Position numbers and translations under genes: made by a program | Part shown: piece after piece, positions 26,329-34,636 of the stretch | How the letters are laid out: each line of letters begins with the position of its first letter | Numbering within the stretch: the first letter of the stretch is position 1 | Source of the DNA: Methanothermobacter sp. K4 | GTDB taxonomy: Archaea; Methanobacteriota; Methanobacteria; Methanobacteriales; Methanothermobacteraceae | Assembly: GCF_022014235.1 (NCBI RefSeq) | Contig: NZ_JAKLTD010000001.1 | Span: 76,743-122,732, forward strand | Direction: 5' to 3' | DNA length: 45,990 nucleotides | Notes under the pieces: model-generated | Database searches by the model: none | What the model saw: the letters and a program-made list of their open reading frames with translations, nothing else | What the model was told of the DNA's origin: nothing

Positions 26329-26504
26329 TTTGCTGTATATTTTTTACTATTATTAGTTATATTCATGTTTTATTGGGTGGTGTTCTTCTGCTGAAACACT
26401 TGAACTGGAAGGGATGTCAGATATATCTTTCTATTTCTTTAAAGTGGAAAATAATATATGTTGAATATAAGAGAGATATTTTTATCAAGGAGATGGTTTG
26501 GGAT
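26329..26504 (+). promoter_or_regulatory. Promoter region of the Panacea/PIN cassette
   Basis: AT-rich spacer between the leftward RHH gene and the rightward cassette. GGAAAATAATATATG near 26446-26460 gives a BRE/TATA-like element, with transcription expected near 26480. AAGGAG at 26487-26492 is the ribosome binding site. The cassette therefore appears to have its own promoter. Confidence 0.45.
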
Positions 26505-27407
26505 ATGGATTGTGAAAATTTTTGTGATTTGGTAATCTATGCGGCCCGAAAGGTCTTTAGTGAGTCAGAATACAAGTATTTAAGGAAAACCAGGCTGAAC
26601 AAGTTAATTGTTATAGTATTCCAAGAATTAGGATGCCCTGTGGATGGATTTGTATGGGGATATTATAAACATGGATTTTACTCTCCCCAAGTAAATGAAT
26701 TTTTAGGAAAACGCGCGCCAGATCATGGTGAGCTTAATTTAGGATCAATAAATACCCAGTTGTCAGTTGATACCCCTCAAGATATTCTAATTAAAATTAA
26801 AAGGATAATCTTAAGCTATCAAAATCACTTTAAGAAGAGCAGGGATTCTTTTAGATATTGGGTTTATAATGAAAAAACTCCCATTGAGTATAGACCTTTT
26901 TATAGGGTTCATAATGAACTTTTATCATGGTTTGATAATGCTATTGATAGTAATATAGATAAAGAAAAACTTGATGAACTTATAACAGAGTACTACCTAT
27001 CTTTAAAGCATGTATCAGAGGATACTTTATATTTATTTTCAGATTTCACTGATTCATTAGAGGATCTGGTATTAACATCAACTAATACTAATGATTTGAA
27101 AACTACAAGATATTTTAATCAATTAAAAAAGCTTTATTTAAATAAGATTTATCTTTTGTTAGTGCCATATGAGGAGAGTCTTTCTGGAGATGAAAAGGAA
27201 GTTCAAAAAGAACTTGAAAGATTCACTAAGAAGAAAAAAATTATTTCTAAGGAAGTCAGAAAAGAATTAGATGAAATATATGATTCCTTAGAATCTAAGG
27301 GGCTTCTACCTTCATTTGCCCAGATATTGGGTGATCTTAAAGAAACAGTGCAAAAGTATCCAAATGCTAAATCTGTAGATGAGATAATTCAAGAAATTTC
27401 AAGATGA
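26505..27407 (+). CDS. Panacea/SocA-like protein, putative antitoxin
   Basis: About 300 residues from ATG 26505 (MDCENFCDLV); ATG 26493 directly follows AAGGAG and is an alternative. The N-terminal 20-75 region has RLNKLIVIVFQELGCPVDGF followed by WGYYKHGFYSPQV, which resembles the K-L...W-x-Y-K-x-G-x-Y-S-P-x-V signature of Panacea (DUF4065/SocA-like) antitoxin domains. The rest is helical and charged, with a coiled coil near residues 225-260. The gene is much more A/T-rich than the flanking phage genes, a sign of recent acquisition. Its stop overlaps the PIN-protein start as ATGA. A neutralising role for the nuclease is inferred from pairing and domain resemblance, not certain. Confidence 0.6.
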   Translation: MDCENFCDLVIYAARKVFSESEYKYLRKTRLNKLIVIVFQELGCPVDGFVWGYYKHGFYSPQVNEFLGKRAPDHGELNLGSINTQLSVDTPQDILIKIKRIILSYQNHFKKSRDSFRYWVYNEKTPIEYRPFYRVHNELLSWFDNAIDSNIDKEKLDELITEYYLSLKHVSEDTLYLFSDFTDSLEDLVLTSTNTNDLKTTRYFNQLKKLYLNKIYLLLVPYEESLSGDEKEVQKELERFTKKKKIISKEVRKELDEIYDSLESKGLLPSFAQILGDLKETVQKYPNAKSVDEIIQEISR

Positions 27408-28006
27408 CTGAAAAAGATCATATACTCGGATTTTTCTGTGATACTGGGTTTATCATAGGGCTTTGCAGAGAGACAGATAAACATCATCAAGAGTGCACCA
27501 AATTAACTGCTAAATATCCTATAGAAAAACATGATTATTTTACATGTTTAATTGTTTGTGATGAGGTAAATCATTGGATTCAGCGCCTCACGAGAAACTT
27601 AATTGAAGGAGAAGGGGACAAAGGAACAAAAACAATAGAAAGGAAACTTAAGAGGTGTTTTAAGAATTTTTTGTTAAAAATAGAAGTTTTCGATGTCGAT
27701 GATGTAGAAACTGAGACTACAGAAACTTTAAAAGAAGAATATAATCAGATCATTTTGAATTTGCAGAACTTGATAGGTTATAATACACCTAATCAAATAA
27801 ATGACATTAAGATTATAGCCACCGCTTTGATATGGGGGGCCTATACTACTTGTTATGCGCAGAAATGTTTTCTAACTGTTGATAAAGGCCATATCTCTAA
27901 TAAAAAGGATAAAATTTACAGTATAAGCTGTATATGCCTTAAGAGAAAAACCCCTCCTATTAGGATTAAATATGTTGGATCAGGTGATGGTAATTTAGCG
28001 TCTTAA
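27404..28006 (+). CDS. PIN-domain nuclease, putative toxin
   Basis: A 200-residue protein with the pattern of a PIN ribonuclease. FFCDTGFIIGL places D13 at the end of the first strand, CDEVNHW supplies E54, NDIKIIATAL gives D134 and FLTVDKGHI gives D160, the four acidic residues that bind metal. Typical VapC toxins are about 130-140 residues, so this one carries an insert of about 50 residues between the first and second acidic pairs. It overlaps the Panacea-like gene by four bases and shares its low GC content. RNA cleavage and toxin or abortive-infection function are inferred from family knowledge. Confidence 0.7.
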   Translation: MTEKDHILGFFCDTGFIIGLCRETDKHHQECTKLTAKYPIEKHDYFTCLIVCDEVNHWIQRLTRNLIEGEGDKGTKTIERKLKRCFKNFLLKIEVFDVDDVETETTETLKEEYNQIILNLQNLIGYNTPNQINDIKIIATALIWGAYTTCYAQKCFLTVDKGHISNKKDKIYSISCICLKRKTPPIRIKYVGSGDGNLAS

Positions 28007-28038
28007 GTTTTATAGTCTATGCTTTTTTATTTTTGTAT
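28007..28038 (+). terminator. T-rich terminator-like tract after the PIN gene
   Basis: Runs of T at 28022-28036 (CTTTTTTATTTTTG) directly follow the cassette, the form of an intrinsic archaeal terminator. It also overlaps the leader of the next gene. Confidence 0.4.
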
Positions 28039-28410
28039 ATGGTAATAAGTGAATCCTTAAACCGAAGATATAACATACATAATTCTTCTAATGGTGAATG
28101 GAGACATACTCAACACTACTTCTTCCTGGAGACAATATCTGCAGACCTCAACCTCAACAGGACTGACATACAAAGAATACTCTACATAACACGGAGGGTG
28201 GGGATCAAACAATTACATAAGCGCGCATCAATGGAACAGGTACTATTGGCCCTTGCAGTATTCATCAAGGAGGAATCAACAGGCCATCCCTTACAGATAG
28301 ACAGATACACTATCCTCAAAGAATACAATGTTAACTATAAATTGTACACTACTGTCCTCAGGAATCTCCTCAGATATTATCGTAGCAGATCCCCTGTTGT
28401 GAGGGGATGA
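28039..28410 (+). CDS. Cyclin-fold protein resembling a TFB core repeat
   Basis: A protein of 123 residues from ATG 28039, with a TTG two codons earlier as an alternative. The helical segment DIQRILYITRRVGIKQLHKR, then ASMEQVLLALAVFIKEES and further helices up to VLRNLLRYY, recalls one cyclin repeat of TFIIB/TFB (a hydrophobic E-x-V-x-x-A-L-x-x-F core). The resemblance is weak and by eye. Its partner four bases downstream encodes a TFB-like zinc ribbon, which strengthens the idea that the pair acts in viral transcription. It follows the PIN gene after a T-rich tract. Confidence 0.5.
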   Translation: MVISESLNRRYNIHNSSNGEWRHTQHYFFLETISADLNLNRTDIQRILYITRRVGIKQLHKRASMEQVLLALAVFIKEESTGHPLQIDRYTILKEYNVNYKLYTTVLRNLLRYYRSRSPVVRG

Positions 28411-28413
28411 ATA

Positions 28414-28626
28414 TTGCAGGATTACATGATATTCCAGGTCAAAGTATATGATAATTATAATTTGTTTTTGAGTGAGGAGGAGAAATGCCCTGAATGTGAA
28501 GGTATCCATTTTGAGCTGGATTCTGAGTATAATATTTGCTGCAGGTCATGTGGTTTGGTCCTGTCAAGTGTTTATTGTTATGTTGGTGGAGTGAAATTGG
28601 ACTTACCCTGGGGTCTACTACTTTAA
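28414..28626 (+). CDS. TFB-like zinc-ribbon protein
   Basis: A 70-residue protein starting TTG 28414 after GAGGGG. CPEC and CRSCGLVLSS, spaced by 14 residues, reproduce the N-terminal zinc ribbon of archaeal TFB, including the GLVL that leads into the B-reader. The tail after it, YVGGVKLDLPWGLLL, is unlike TFB. In TFB this ribbon contacts the RNA polymerase dock. A stand-alone ribbon next to a cyclin-like protein suggests a split or decoy factor. It could also be an unrelated structural zinc protein. Confidence 0.6.
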   Translation: MQDYMIFQVKVYDNYNLFLSEEEKCPECEGIHFELDSEYNICCRSCGLVLSSVYCYVGGVKLDLPWGLLL

Positions 28627-28722
28627 CCACCCCCCCAGTTTTGCAGTATTCTCTAATAACTCTGTTGATGTTCCGACTACGTTACATACATATTATAGAG
28701 GAGAGAACTGAGGTGACAAAAA

Positions 28723-28860
28723 TTGGATCGTGAAGCACTAGGACTCACAGGCCTGATCATATTGGGGATGATATCCTTGTACTTCAAACAATACGAATTA
28801 GGCTCTGCATGTATCGGGGCCATCGCAGGATACATAGCCCGCCCAGGAGAAACAACATGA
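28723..28860 (+). CDS. 45-residue membrane protein, holin-like
   Basis: TTG start at 28723 after GAGGTGA. The product MDREALGLTGLIILGM... has one hydrophobic segment at residues 7-20 and a second Gly/Ala-rich one at 27-39, ending in a charged IARPGETT tail. Two short spans in a tiny protein next to a coiled-coil membrane partner recall phage holin sets, but position before the terminase is unusual for lysis genes. Function is a guess. Confidence 0.5.
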   Translation: MDREALGLTGLIILGMISLYFKQYELGSACIGAIAGYIARPGETT

Positions 28861-29081
28861 CAAAAGAGGGACATGGATGCATACAAAAAGAGAGGATAAC
28901 AAGCCTCGAGGAAAGACTGAAAAACATTGAATACGACATCATCGACATCAAGGAGACCAATAAAATGCTAATAGACCTCCAAGCAGAAATAGCAACCCTC
29001 AAAGCCTACCACAAAATCACCATGATACTCCTAACAGCCCTGATCATCCCCATAATCATCACACTCATACGCACAATATAA
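28857..29081 (+). CDS. Coiled-coil protein with C-terminal membrane anchor, XhlA-like
   Basis: A 74-residue protein with its ATG overlapping the previous stop (ATGA). Residues 12-50 form a heptad coiled coil (ITSLEERLKNIEYDIIDIKE), and residues 55-73 are a hydrophobic membrane helix. This is the layout of XhlA-type holin accessory proteins in Bacillus prophages. With the preceding small membrane protein it could form a membrane-permeabilising pair, or a membrane tether for another process. Confidence 0.55.
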   Translation: MTKEGHGCIQKERITSLEERLKNIEYDIIDIKETNKMLIDLQAEIATLKAYHKITMILLTALIIPIIITLIRTI

Positions 29082-29121
29082 CCCCAGCCACAAAATCACA
29101 CAAACAAACACAAGATCACAC

Positions 29122-29643
29122 ATGAAAGAAACACCAACCCAAAGAAAAGCATTCGAATACTACTACTCCCTTGGCGACAAAAGAAACCTGAAAAAAGTCG
29201 CTGAAAAATTTGGATACTCATATGACACAATCAGAGGATGGTCATCCAAACTCAGGTGGCGGGAGAGGATATACCAGTACGAGAAAAAACAACTCCAGGA
29301 GATAAGAAGAGCGCGTGAAGAATTATCAGAGGAGTCAAAGGAGTATTATGCTGACCTCTGGAGCAAATACCTTAAGGCTTGCAGCCTCACACTGGAGGGT
29401 TACATTGAATCCATCGAGAATGGAGGGGAAGGCCTCACTTTACAGACATCTAAGGACCTCCATAACCTTGGATTAGCAATAGCATTGGGCTTGGGGGATC
29501 CTACTGAGATACATGAACACCGTGAGAGTGGTGGTGAACTGGAGGATTTGCTGGAGGATCTTGTGTCGGCCACGAAGAACCTGAAGGATGAGGGTATGGA
29601 TGAAGGCCTGGATGATGAAGAGGCTGAAGTTGAAGGTGGCTGA
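29122..29643 (+). CDS. terS: Terminase small subunit
   Basis: A 173-residue protein. Residues 20-50 have LKKVAEKFGYSYDTIRGWSS, a helix-turn-helix that would recognise the packaging site. A central helical oligomerisation region is followed by an acidic C-terminal tail (LDDEEAEVEGG). Position directly before the large terminase gene, which it overlaps by 32 bases, fixes the identity. It opens the late packaging/structural operon. Confidence 0.82.
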   Translation: MKETPTQRKAFEYYYSLGDKRNLKKVAEKFGYSYDTIRGWSSKLRWRERIYQYEKKQLQEIRRAREELSEESKEYYADLWSKYLKACSLTLEGYIESIENGGEGLTLQTSKDLHNLGLAIALGLGDPTEIHEHRESGGELEDLLEDLVSATKNLKDEGMDEGLDDEEAEVEGG

Positions 29644-30994
29644 CTGGAAAAAGAAACTGAAAGAATCAGAGAATATTCGAAGCATCCTCCAGGGCATATC
29701 TGACAGGGAATTGAAGCTGTTCTATTCGACGATAATATTGAATCCATATATCCCTGTGAACCCCTTCCATAAACAGATTAAGTTTTTATTGTCAGATGAA
29801 CGTGAAGTCCTGTATGGTGGTGCTGCGGGTGGCGGTAAATCAGTGGCTTTACTTATGGGGGCCCTGCAGTATGCGCATTACTCTGATTACGCCGCCCTAA
29901 TCCTGCGACGAACCTATCCTGAGCTCAGCCAGGAAGGAGGCCTTATAGACATGGCCCATAACTGGCTTGGGGGGACGGATGCAGAGTGGAATGAACAGAA
30001 AAAACGGTGGACATTCCCCTCCGGCGCTGCATTGCAGTTTGGGCATATGGAACATGAAAAGGACCGCTACAGATACCAGGGGTCATCATATCATTATATC
30101 GCATTCGATGAACTCACAGAGTTCATCGAGACCCAGTACAGGTTCATGTTCCGATCACTCCGAAAGGAAGTAAATGATCACATACCTCTACGCGTCAGGG
30201 CCACCAGTAACCCCGGTGGTATTGGACATGAATGGGTTAAAACCCGCTTCATTACAGGTGAAAAGACATTCATCCCCTCAACGTGGAGGGAAAACCCTTA
30301 TCTTAACCGGGATGAATATGAAGAGGCCCTGAATATGCTTGACCATGTAACCCGTAGGCAGTTGAAGGATGGGGACTGGGATGTTACACTGCAGGGTGGG
30401 GTGTTCAAGAGGGAATGGTTTGAAGTCATTGATTCAACCCCACATGGTCTTGTGATGAGTGTCAGGTACTGGGATTTCGCAGCAACTAAACCTGACGGGA
30501 CCAATGACCCTGACTATACAGTTGGTTTGCTTCTGGGTGTGGATAAGGATGATTACTATTATGTTCTTGATGTCCGGAGGTTCAGAGAATCCCCGGGAAA
30601 GGTTAAATCGAAGGTACTGAGGACTGCTGAGGAGGATGGGCGTGAAGTGATCATCGCTAAGGAGGAGGAACCAGGATCCTCAGGTAAGATAGTCACTGAT
30701 TACCTTAGAAGCCTACTCCAAGGCTACACATTCAGGGCTGACCGCGTGACTGGGGATAAGGTGACACGCGCCCTTCCCGTTTCAAGTTATGCTGAATCAG
30801 GGCGCATCAAAGTCCTCAGAGCCCCCTGGACAAGGGCATTCCTTGATGAACTGGAGGCCTTTCCCATGGAGGGTGTCCATGACGATCAGGTCGACGCGTT
30901 CAGCGGTGCTTTTAACATATTATCAATGGAGATGAGGAGAAAGAAGAAGATTTACATCTCAGGACCTCTCAGAAGGAGGAGGAGGCATGTTTAA
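29612..30994 (+). CDS. terL: Terminase large subunit
   Basis: A protein of about 460 residues. The ATPase has Walker A GGAAGGGKS (69-77), Walker B YIAFDELTE and coupling motif SNPGG. The C-terminal RNase H-like nuclease has YWDFAATKPDG with the first metal-binding Asp, and HDDQVDAFSGA with the last. It drives DNA into the procapsid and cuts it. ATG 29612 is five bases after GAAGG; ATG 29615 is equally possible and the frame is open upstream. A basic C-terminus (PLRRRRRHV) overlaps the portal start by eight bases. Confidence 0.95.
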   Translation: MMKRLKLKVADWKKKLKESENIRSILQGISDRELKLFYSTIILNPYIPVNPFHKQIKFLLSDEREVLYGGAAGGGKSVALLMGALQYAHYSDYAALILRRTYPELSQEGGLIDMAHNWLGGTDAEWNEQKKRWTFPSGAALQFGHMEHEKDRYRYQGSSYHYIAFDELTEFIETQYRFMFRSLRKEVNDHIPLRVRATSNPGGIGHEWVKTRFITGEKTFIPSTWRENPYLNRDEYEEALNMLDHVTRRQLKDGDWDVTLQGGVFKREWFEVIDSTPHGLVMSVRYWDFAATKPDGTNDPDYTVGLLLGVDKDDYYYVLDVRRFRESPGKVKSKVLRTAEEDGREVIIAKEEEPGSSGKIVTDYLRSLLQGYTFRADRVTGDKVTRALPVSSYAESGRIKVLRAPWTRAFLDELEAFPMEGVHDDQVDAFSGAFNILSMEMRRKKKIYISGPLRRRRRHV

Positions 30995-32615
30995 TTATCA
31001 CCTCTCAATCAGGTCACTTGAAAAGTATAAGGCTATTAAGAGGGAGGAAGTGGAATCACAGGCCATTGGGGAGACACGTTTTGAGGAGTATGTGGAACCC
31101 AAAGTCAATCCACTTGTCCTGCTTTCACTCCTCCAAGTCAACCCCTATCATGCCAGCGCCTGTAGCATTAAAGCCAATGATATTATCAGGACAGGTTACA
31201 TTTTAGAAGGAGACGATGAAGGGGTGGTTGAGGAGTTCATCAGGGCATGTAAACCTTCATTTGAATACGTCCTCCTCAGGGCCCTTGAGGATCTGCAGGT
31301 TTTTAATTACTGCACACTTGAAGTTGTGAGGGATGACCAGGGCGACCCTATCAGGTTTGAATATATTCCTTCCCATACGGTCAGGGTGCATAAGGATGGT
31401 TCAAGGTACCGGCAGACCTGGGATGGGGTTAACATCACCCACTTCAAGGACTACCGTTATGAAGGGGAAATCAACCCTGAAACAGGGGAGGACCAGGATA
31501 GTGTAGGGGCAAATGAGCTTGTCTTTATCCATGTACCCTCACCTGTATGCAGCTACTATGGTGTCCCACGGTATGTTTCAGCAGCCCCTGCGATCTTGGC
31601 GATGCAGAAAATCGATGAATACAACTATGCATTCTTTGACAATTACACGATCCCTAGTTATGTGATTACAGTGACGGGGGAATTTGAAGATGAACTTGAG
31701 GAGGACCCTGATGGGAACCCCACCGGGAGGACTGTCCTTCAAGCATTGATCGAGGATAATTTCAAACACCTCAAAGAGTCCCCACACACCCCCCTTGTCT
31801 TCTCAATACCTGGTGGGGATACTGTGAAAGTCACATTCACCCCATTAAACACGTCACAGAAAGAGTTAAGCTTCAGGGAGTATGCTGCTGAGAAAAAATA
31901 TGATATCGCCGCTGCGCATATGATTGACCCTTACCGGTTGGGGATAGCTGACACAGGCCCATTGGGTGGTAACTTCGCTGAGGTAACAAGACGCACATAC
32001 TATGAGTCTGTTGTGAGACCACAGCAGAACATCATATCCTCAATACTTACAGATTTCTTTCAAGTGAAATTCAACCAAAGAACAAGATTTAAATTTAATG
32101 ATGAAACCCTCCTAGAGTCAGACTCAGTGAGGAATTACGCACTCCTTGTACAGTCAGGAGTCCTCACACCCGCCGAGGCGCGTGAAAGACTGTTTGGTTT
32201 GGATGGTGGCCCTGACATATTCATGGTACCATCAAAGGGTGCTGCCAAGTCTGTGAAGAGACAGGAAAGAAACTATGAAAAAAACCAGATCAGGGAGATC
32301 AGGAAGATCTATGCCAAATACCGTCCACGCTTCAATGAAATCATATCATCAAAACTCAGTGCCGAAGAAAAAAAGAAAAAAATCGATGAAGTCCTGGCAG
32401 AGTTCAGGGCCGAGGCATATGAGGCTGGAAAGAAAATGCTCATCATAGGCGGGGATATGGGTTCTATGTCAGCCCTCAACCAGGGAGTATCTGTAATCCC
32501 ATCCAAACCATTGAATCTTGAGAAGTATGAGGAACTCCTAGAAGCATCTGTTGAGGATATGATGGGGAGGATACGACACTACCTCTATAAGGTTATAGGA
32601 TGGAGGGAACTGTAA
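30987..32615 (+). CDS. Portal protein
   Basis: A 542-residue portal of the PBSX/SPP1-like class. NPYHASACSIKANDIIRTGY near residue 60 and PSPVCSYYGVPRYVSAAPAI near residue 200 are recognisable conserved segments. A stem/crown region and GVLTPAEARERLFG-type wing follow. Residues about 430-500 are a charged helical extension. It forms the dodecameric ring for DNA entry and tail attachment. GGAGGAGG at the end of the terminase gene is its ribosome binding site. Its identity is supported by its place between terminase and MuF-like protein. Confidence 0.92.
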   Translation: MFNYHLSIRSLEKYKAIKREEVESQAIGETRFEEYVEPKVNPLVLLSLLQVNPYHASACSIKANDIIRTGYILEGDDEGVVEEFIRACKPSFEYVLLRALEDLQVFNYCTLEVVRDDQGDPIRFEYIPSHTVRVHKDGSRYRQTWDGVNITHFKDYRYEGEINPETGEDQDSVGANELVFIHVPSPVCSYYGVPRYVSAAPAILAMQKIDEYNYAFFDNYTIPSYVITVTGEFEDELEEDPDGNPTGRTVLQALIEDNFKHLKESPHTPLVFSIPGGDTVKVTFTPLNTSQKELSFREYAAEKKYDIAAAHMIDPYRLGIADTGPLGGNFAEVTRRTYYESVVRPQQNIISSILTDFFQVKFNQRTRFKFNDETLLESDSVRNYALLVQSGVLTPAEARERLFGLDGGPDIFMVPSKGAAKSVKRQERNYEKNQIREIRKIYAKYRPRFNEIISSKLSAEEKKKKIDEVLAEFRAEAYEAGKKMLIIGGDMGSMSALNQGVSVIPSKPLNLEKYEELLEASVEDMMGRIRHYLYKVIGWREL

Positions 32616-32768
32616 GATTTTCCATTGTGTCGGCCAACCAACCCTGCATAAGACTTGTTTTTTCTTCAGCCATGAGATCCCCCCTGTCTGTTGCAAAATC
32701 TACCTCCTAAAAATATGGTTTTATGGGTGGTTGGCCGGCTCCCTAATAACATTTTGTGGTGAGATCTG
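32616..32768. other. Intergenic inverted repeat between portal and minor head genes
   Basis: The 153-bp gap is the longest in the late head genes. CGGCCAACCAACCC (32631-32644) pairs with GGGTGGTTGGCCG (32725-32737), about 13 bp with one bulge, enclosing 80 bases. No reading frame is convincing. It could be a processing or regulatory RNA element, or a scar of a lost gene. Confidence 0.5.
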
Positions 32769-33422
32769 ATGGTGCGTCCTGGAGGAGTTGAGTACGATCA
32801 TAAAAAGCTTGACTACCTGTTTGATGAATTCCTCACGGATATACAGGATGTCCTAACTCGTTTAAGGGTTACTGATGTTGAATCCTTCTTATCAGATTTC
32901 CACTCACTCACTAAGGCAGAATTCATGAGGCGTTATGGTGTCAGTGAACGTGAATACAATGAACTCCAAGCCGCACTTCAAGAATTAGAGGATTTAAACC
33001 CACCAACTCTTGAGGATGGGAAGGATTTAGCGCAGATCATCTGGTTCATGGGCCTTGCGGTGGTTTATCTTGCGAGGGATATTGAACGTGACACAGAAAT
33101 CCAGGCATATCGTCAGCACGCCGAAGCACATGGCAGGCCATTATATCTGAACTGGGTGACAATGGGTGATGATCATGTTTGTGAGACTTGCCAGGACTAT
33201 GAGGACGGATCCCCCTATAGGGTGGAGGAATTCCCCCATATCCCCCACCCCTTCTGCAGATGCCACCCTGAACCCTGCGATGAGAATGGAAGACCAATCG
33301 ATGACCTTTCAGAGTACAGTGGAAGTGAACTTGAATATTATGATGAGATCATGGAGGACTTTGGGGATGTTGGGATCGACTTTGAAGCCGTACCGCCGCC
33401 GCCACCATACTACTACATTTAA
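32769..33422 (+). CDS. Minor head protein, MuF/SPP1 gp7-like
   Basis: A 217-residue protein. The C-terminal half has DDHVCETCQDYEDG followed by HIPHPFCRCHPEP, the cysteine/histidine pattern of the phage Mu F-like head morphogenesis domain. The N-terminal half is helical. These proteins attach to the portal inside the procapsid. The product ends with a proline-tyrosine tail (PPPPPYYYI). The ATG follows GGTGAG. Confidence 0.87.
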   Translation: MVRPGGVEYDHKKLDYLFDEFLTDIQDVLTRLRVTDVESFLSDFHSLTKAEFMRRYGVSEREYNELQAALQELEDLNPPTLEDGKDLAQIIWFMGLAVVYLARDIERDTEIQAYRQHAEAHGRPLYLNWVTMGDDHVCETCQDYEDGSPYRVEEFPHIPHPFCRCHPEPCDENGRPIDDLSEYSGSELEYYDEIMEDFGDVGIDFEAVPPPPPYYYI

Positions 33423-33437
33423 TGGGAGTGTGATAGG

Positions 33438-34625
33438 GTGACTTGGAAATTGCATAGGAAAGGATATGAAAATGCAAAGAGCCTCATAGAGGCTGGGAAA
33501 GTTAATGATGGTGAATGGGAGAAGCCTGACCTCAAGGACTTCAATGATGTCGAAGAGTATGCATTATTTCATCTTGCAGTAAACCCTGATGCTGACCCCA
33601 CCACTGCAGGGGCGTATGCTTATCCTTATGGCCGTGAAGGGGAGGTGTACCTCCAAGCACTCAGAGCTATACGATCCTCTGCTGCAGGGGCTAGAGGAGC
33701 AACACGTAACGATGAGATATTCGACGCCGCAGGCAGACTCCTTGAAATGATCAATGAGAAAGGGGATGAATCAAAGAAATGCCATGGAGACCATTGCATA
33801 CAGCAACATATGATCCTCAAGGTGGATGAGCATCAGAGGATCATCACAGGCCCAGTTCTGGTTCCTGGCGAGTTTGACCTTGATGGTGACATTGTTTCAA
33901 AGGAACAGGTTGAAAGGGTGGCCTACAAATTCATGGAGGATTACCAGAACGTTGATATCCTCCATCGTTTTAAGAACGTGGCTAAACCAGTTGAATCTTT
34001 TATACTGCGTGAGGATACGATGATGGAAGGTGTGGACCTTCCAGAGGGCACCTGGATACTCTCAGCAAAAGTATACGATGATGACACATGGAGGGGTATC
34101 CTAGAGGGAAAGTATCAGGGTTTCAGCATCACAGCCGTCCCAGCAGTCATGAAGAAAACAACACTGGCAGATATTGGCTGGCCATTTGACGTTGTAACGG
34201 TTTCTATTGTTGACAGGCCAGCAGTCCCAAAAGCAAGATACCTATCTATTAAACGAGGTGATAGGATGGATGAGAAATCTGTTCTTAAAACAATTTTTGA
34301 GAATTTGAAGCAGTATTTCGAGCAGGACAAACCAGCCAAAGTAGATGCTGGTGAAGTCCATGCCCTGAAGAATGAGATGGATTCGCTCAAAACATCAATT
34401 AATGATGTTATTGATGAGTTGAAATCCCTGAAAGAAGCGATTCAGACAGAAACAGGATCAGAGGATGATGGTGATAGAGACGCTGAGGGAGAAGGATCCT
34501 TAAAGTCTGACAAGAATACGCAGGCTCTGAAGGGCCAGGTGGGAGAAACCAGAAGATCAGCGCTCAAATCATTCCACGAGGAAATGGGCGTTGACCTCTT
34601 CGGAAGACCGATCGATAGAGAATGA
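33438..34625 (+). CDS. Prohead protease of XkdF type with scaffold-like C-terminus
   Basis: A 395-residue protein starting at GTG. Residues 1-110 form a DNA/head-associated domain with YAYPYGREGEVYLQALRAI. Residues about 130-275 match the XkdF putative serine protease: GPVLVPGEFDLDGDIVSKE, DILHRF with the likely catalytic His, ILSAKVYDDDTW and GFSITAVP. From about 285 on the chain is a charged helical region including a coiled coil, like a scaffolding domain. The capsid gene follows after 11 bases, the standard order of protease, scaffold, capsid. Confidence 0.82.
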   Translation: MTWKLHRKGYENAKSLIEAGKVNDGEWEKPDLKDFNDVEEYALFHLAVNPDADPTTAGAYAYPYGREGEVYLQALRAIRSSAAGARGATRNDEIFDAAGRLLEMINEKGDESKKCHGDHCIQQHMILKVDEHQRIITGPVLVPGEFDLDGDIVSKEQVERVAYKFMEDYQNVDILHRFKNVAKPVESFILREDTMMEGVDLPEGTWILSAKVYDDDTWRGILEGKYQGFSITAVPAVMKKTTLADIGWPFDVVTVSIVDRPAVPKARYLSIKRGDRMDEKSVLKTIFENLKQYFEQDKPAKVDAGEVHALKNEMDSLKTSINDVIDELKSLKEAIQTETGSEDDGDRDAEGEGSLKSDKNTQALKGQVGETRRSALKSFHEEMGVDLFGRPIDRE

Positions 34626-34636
34626 GGTGATGCAAA

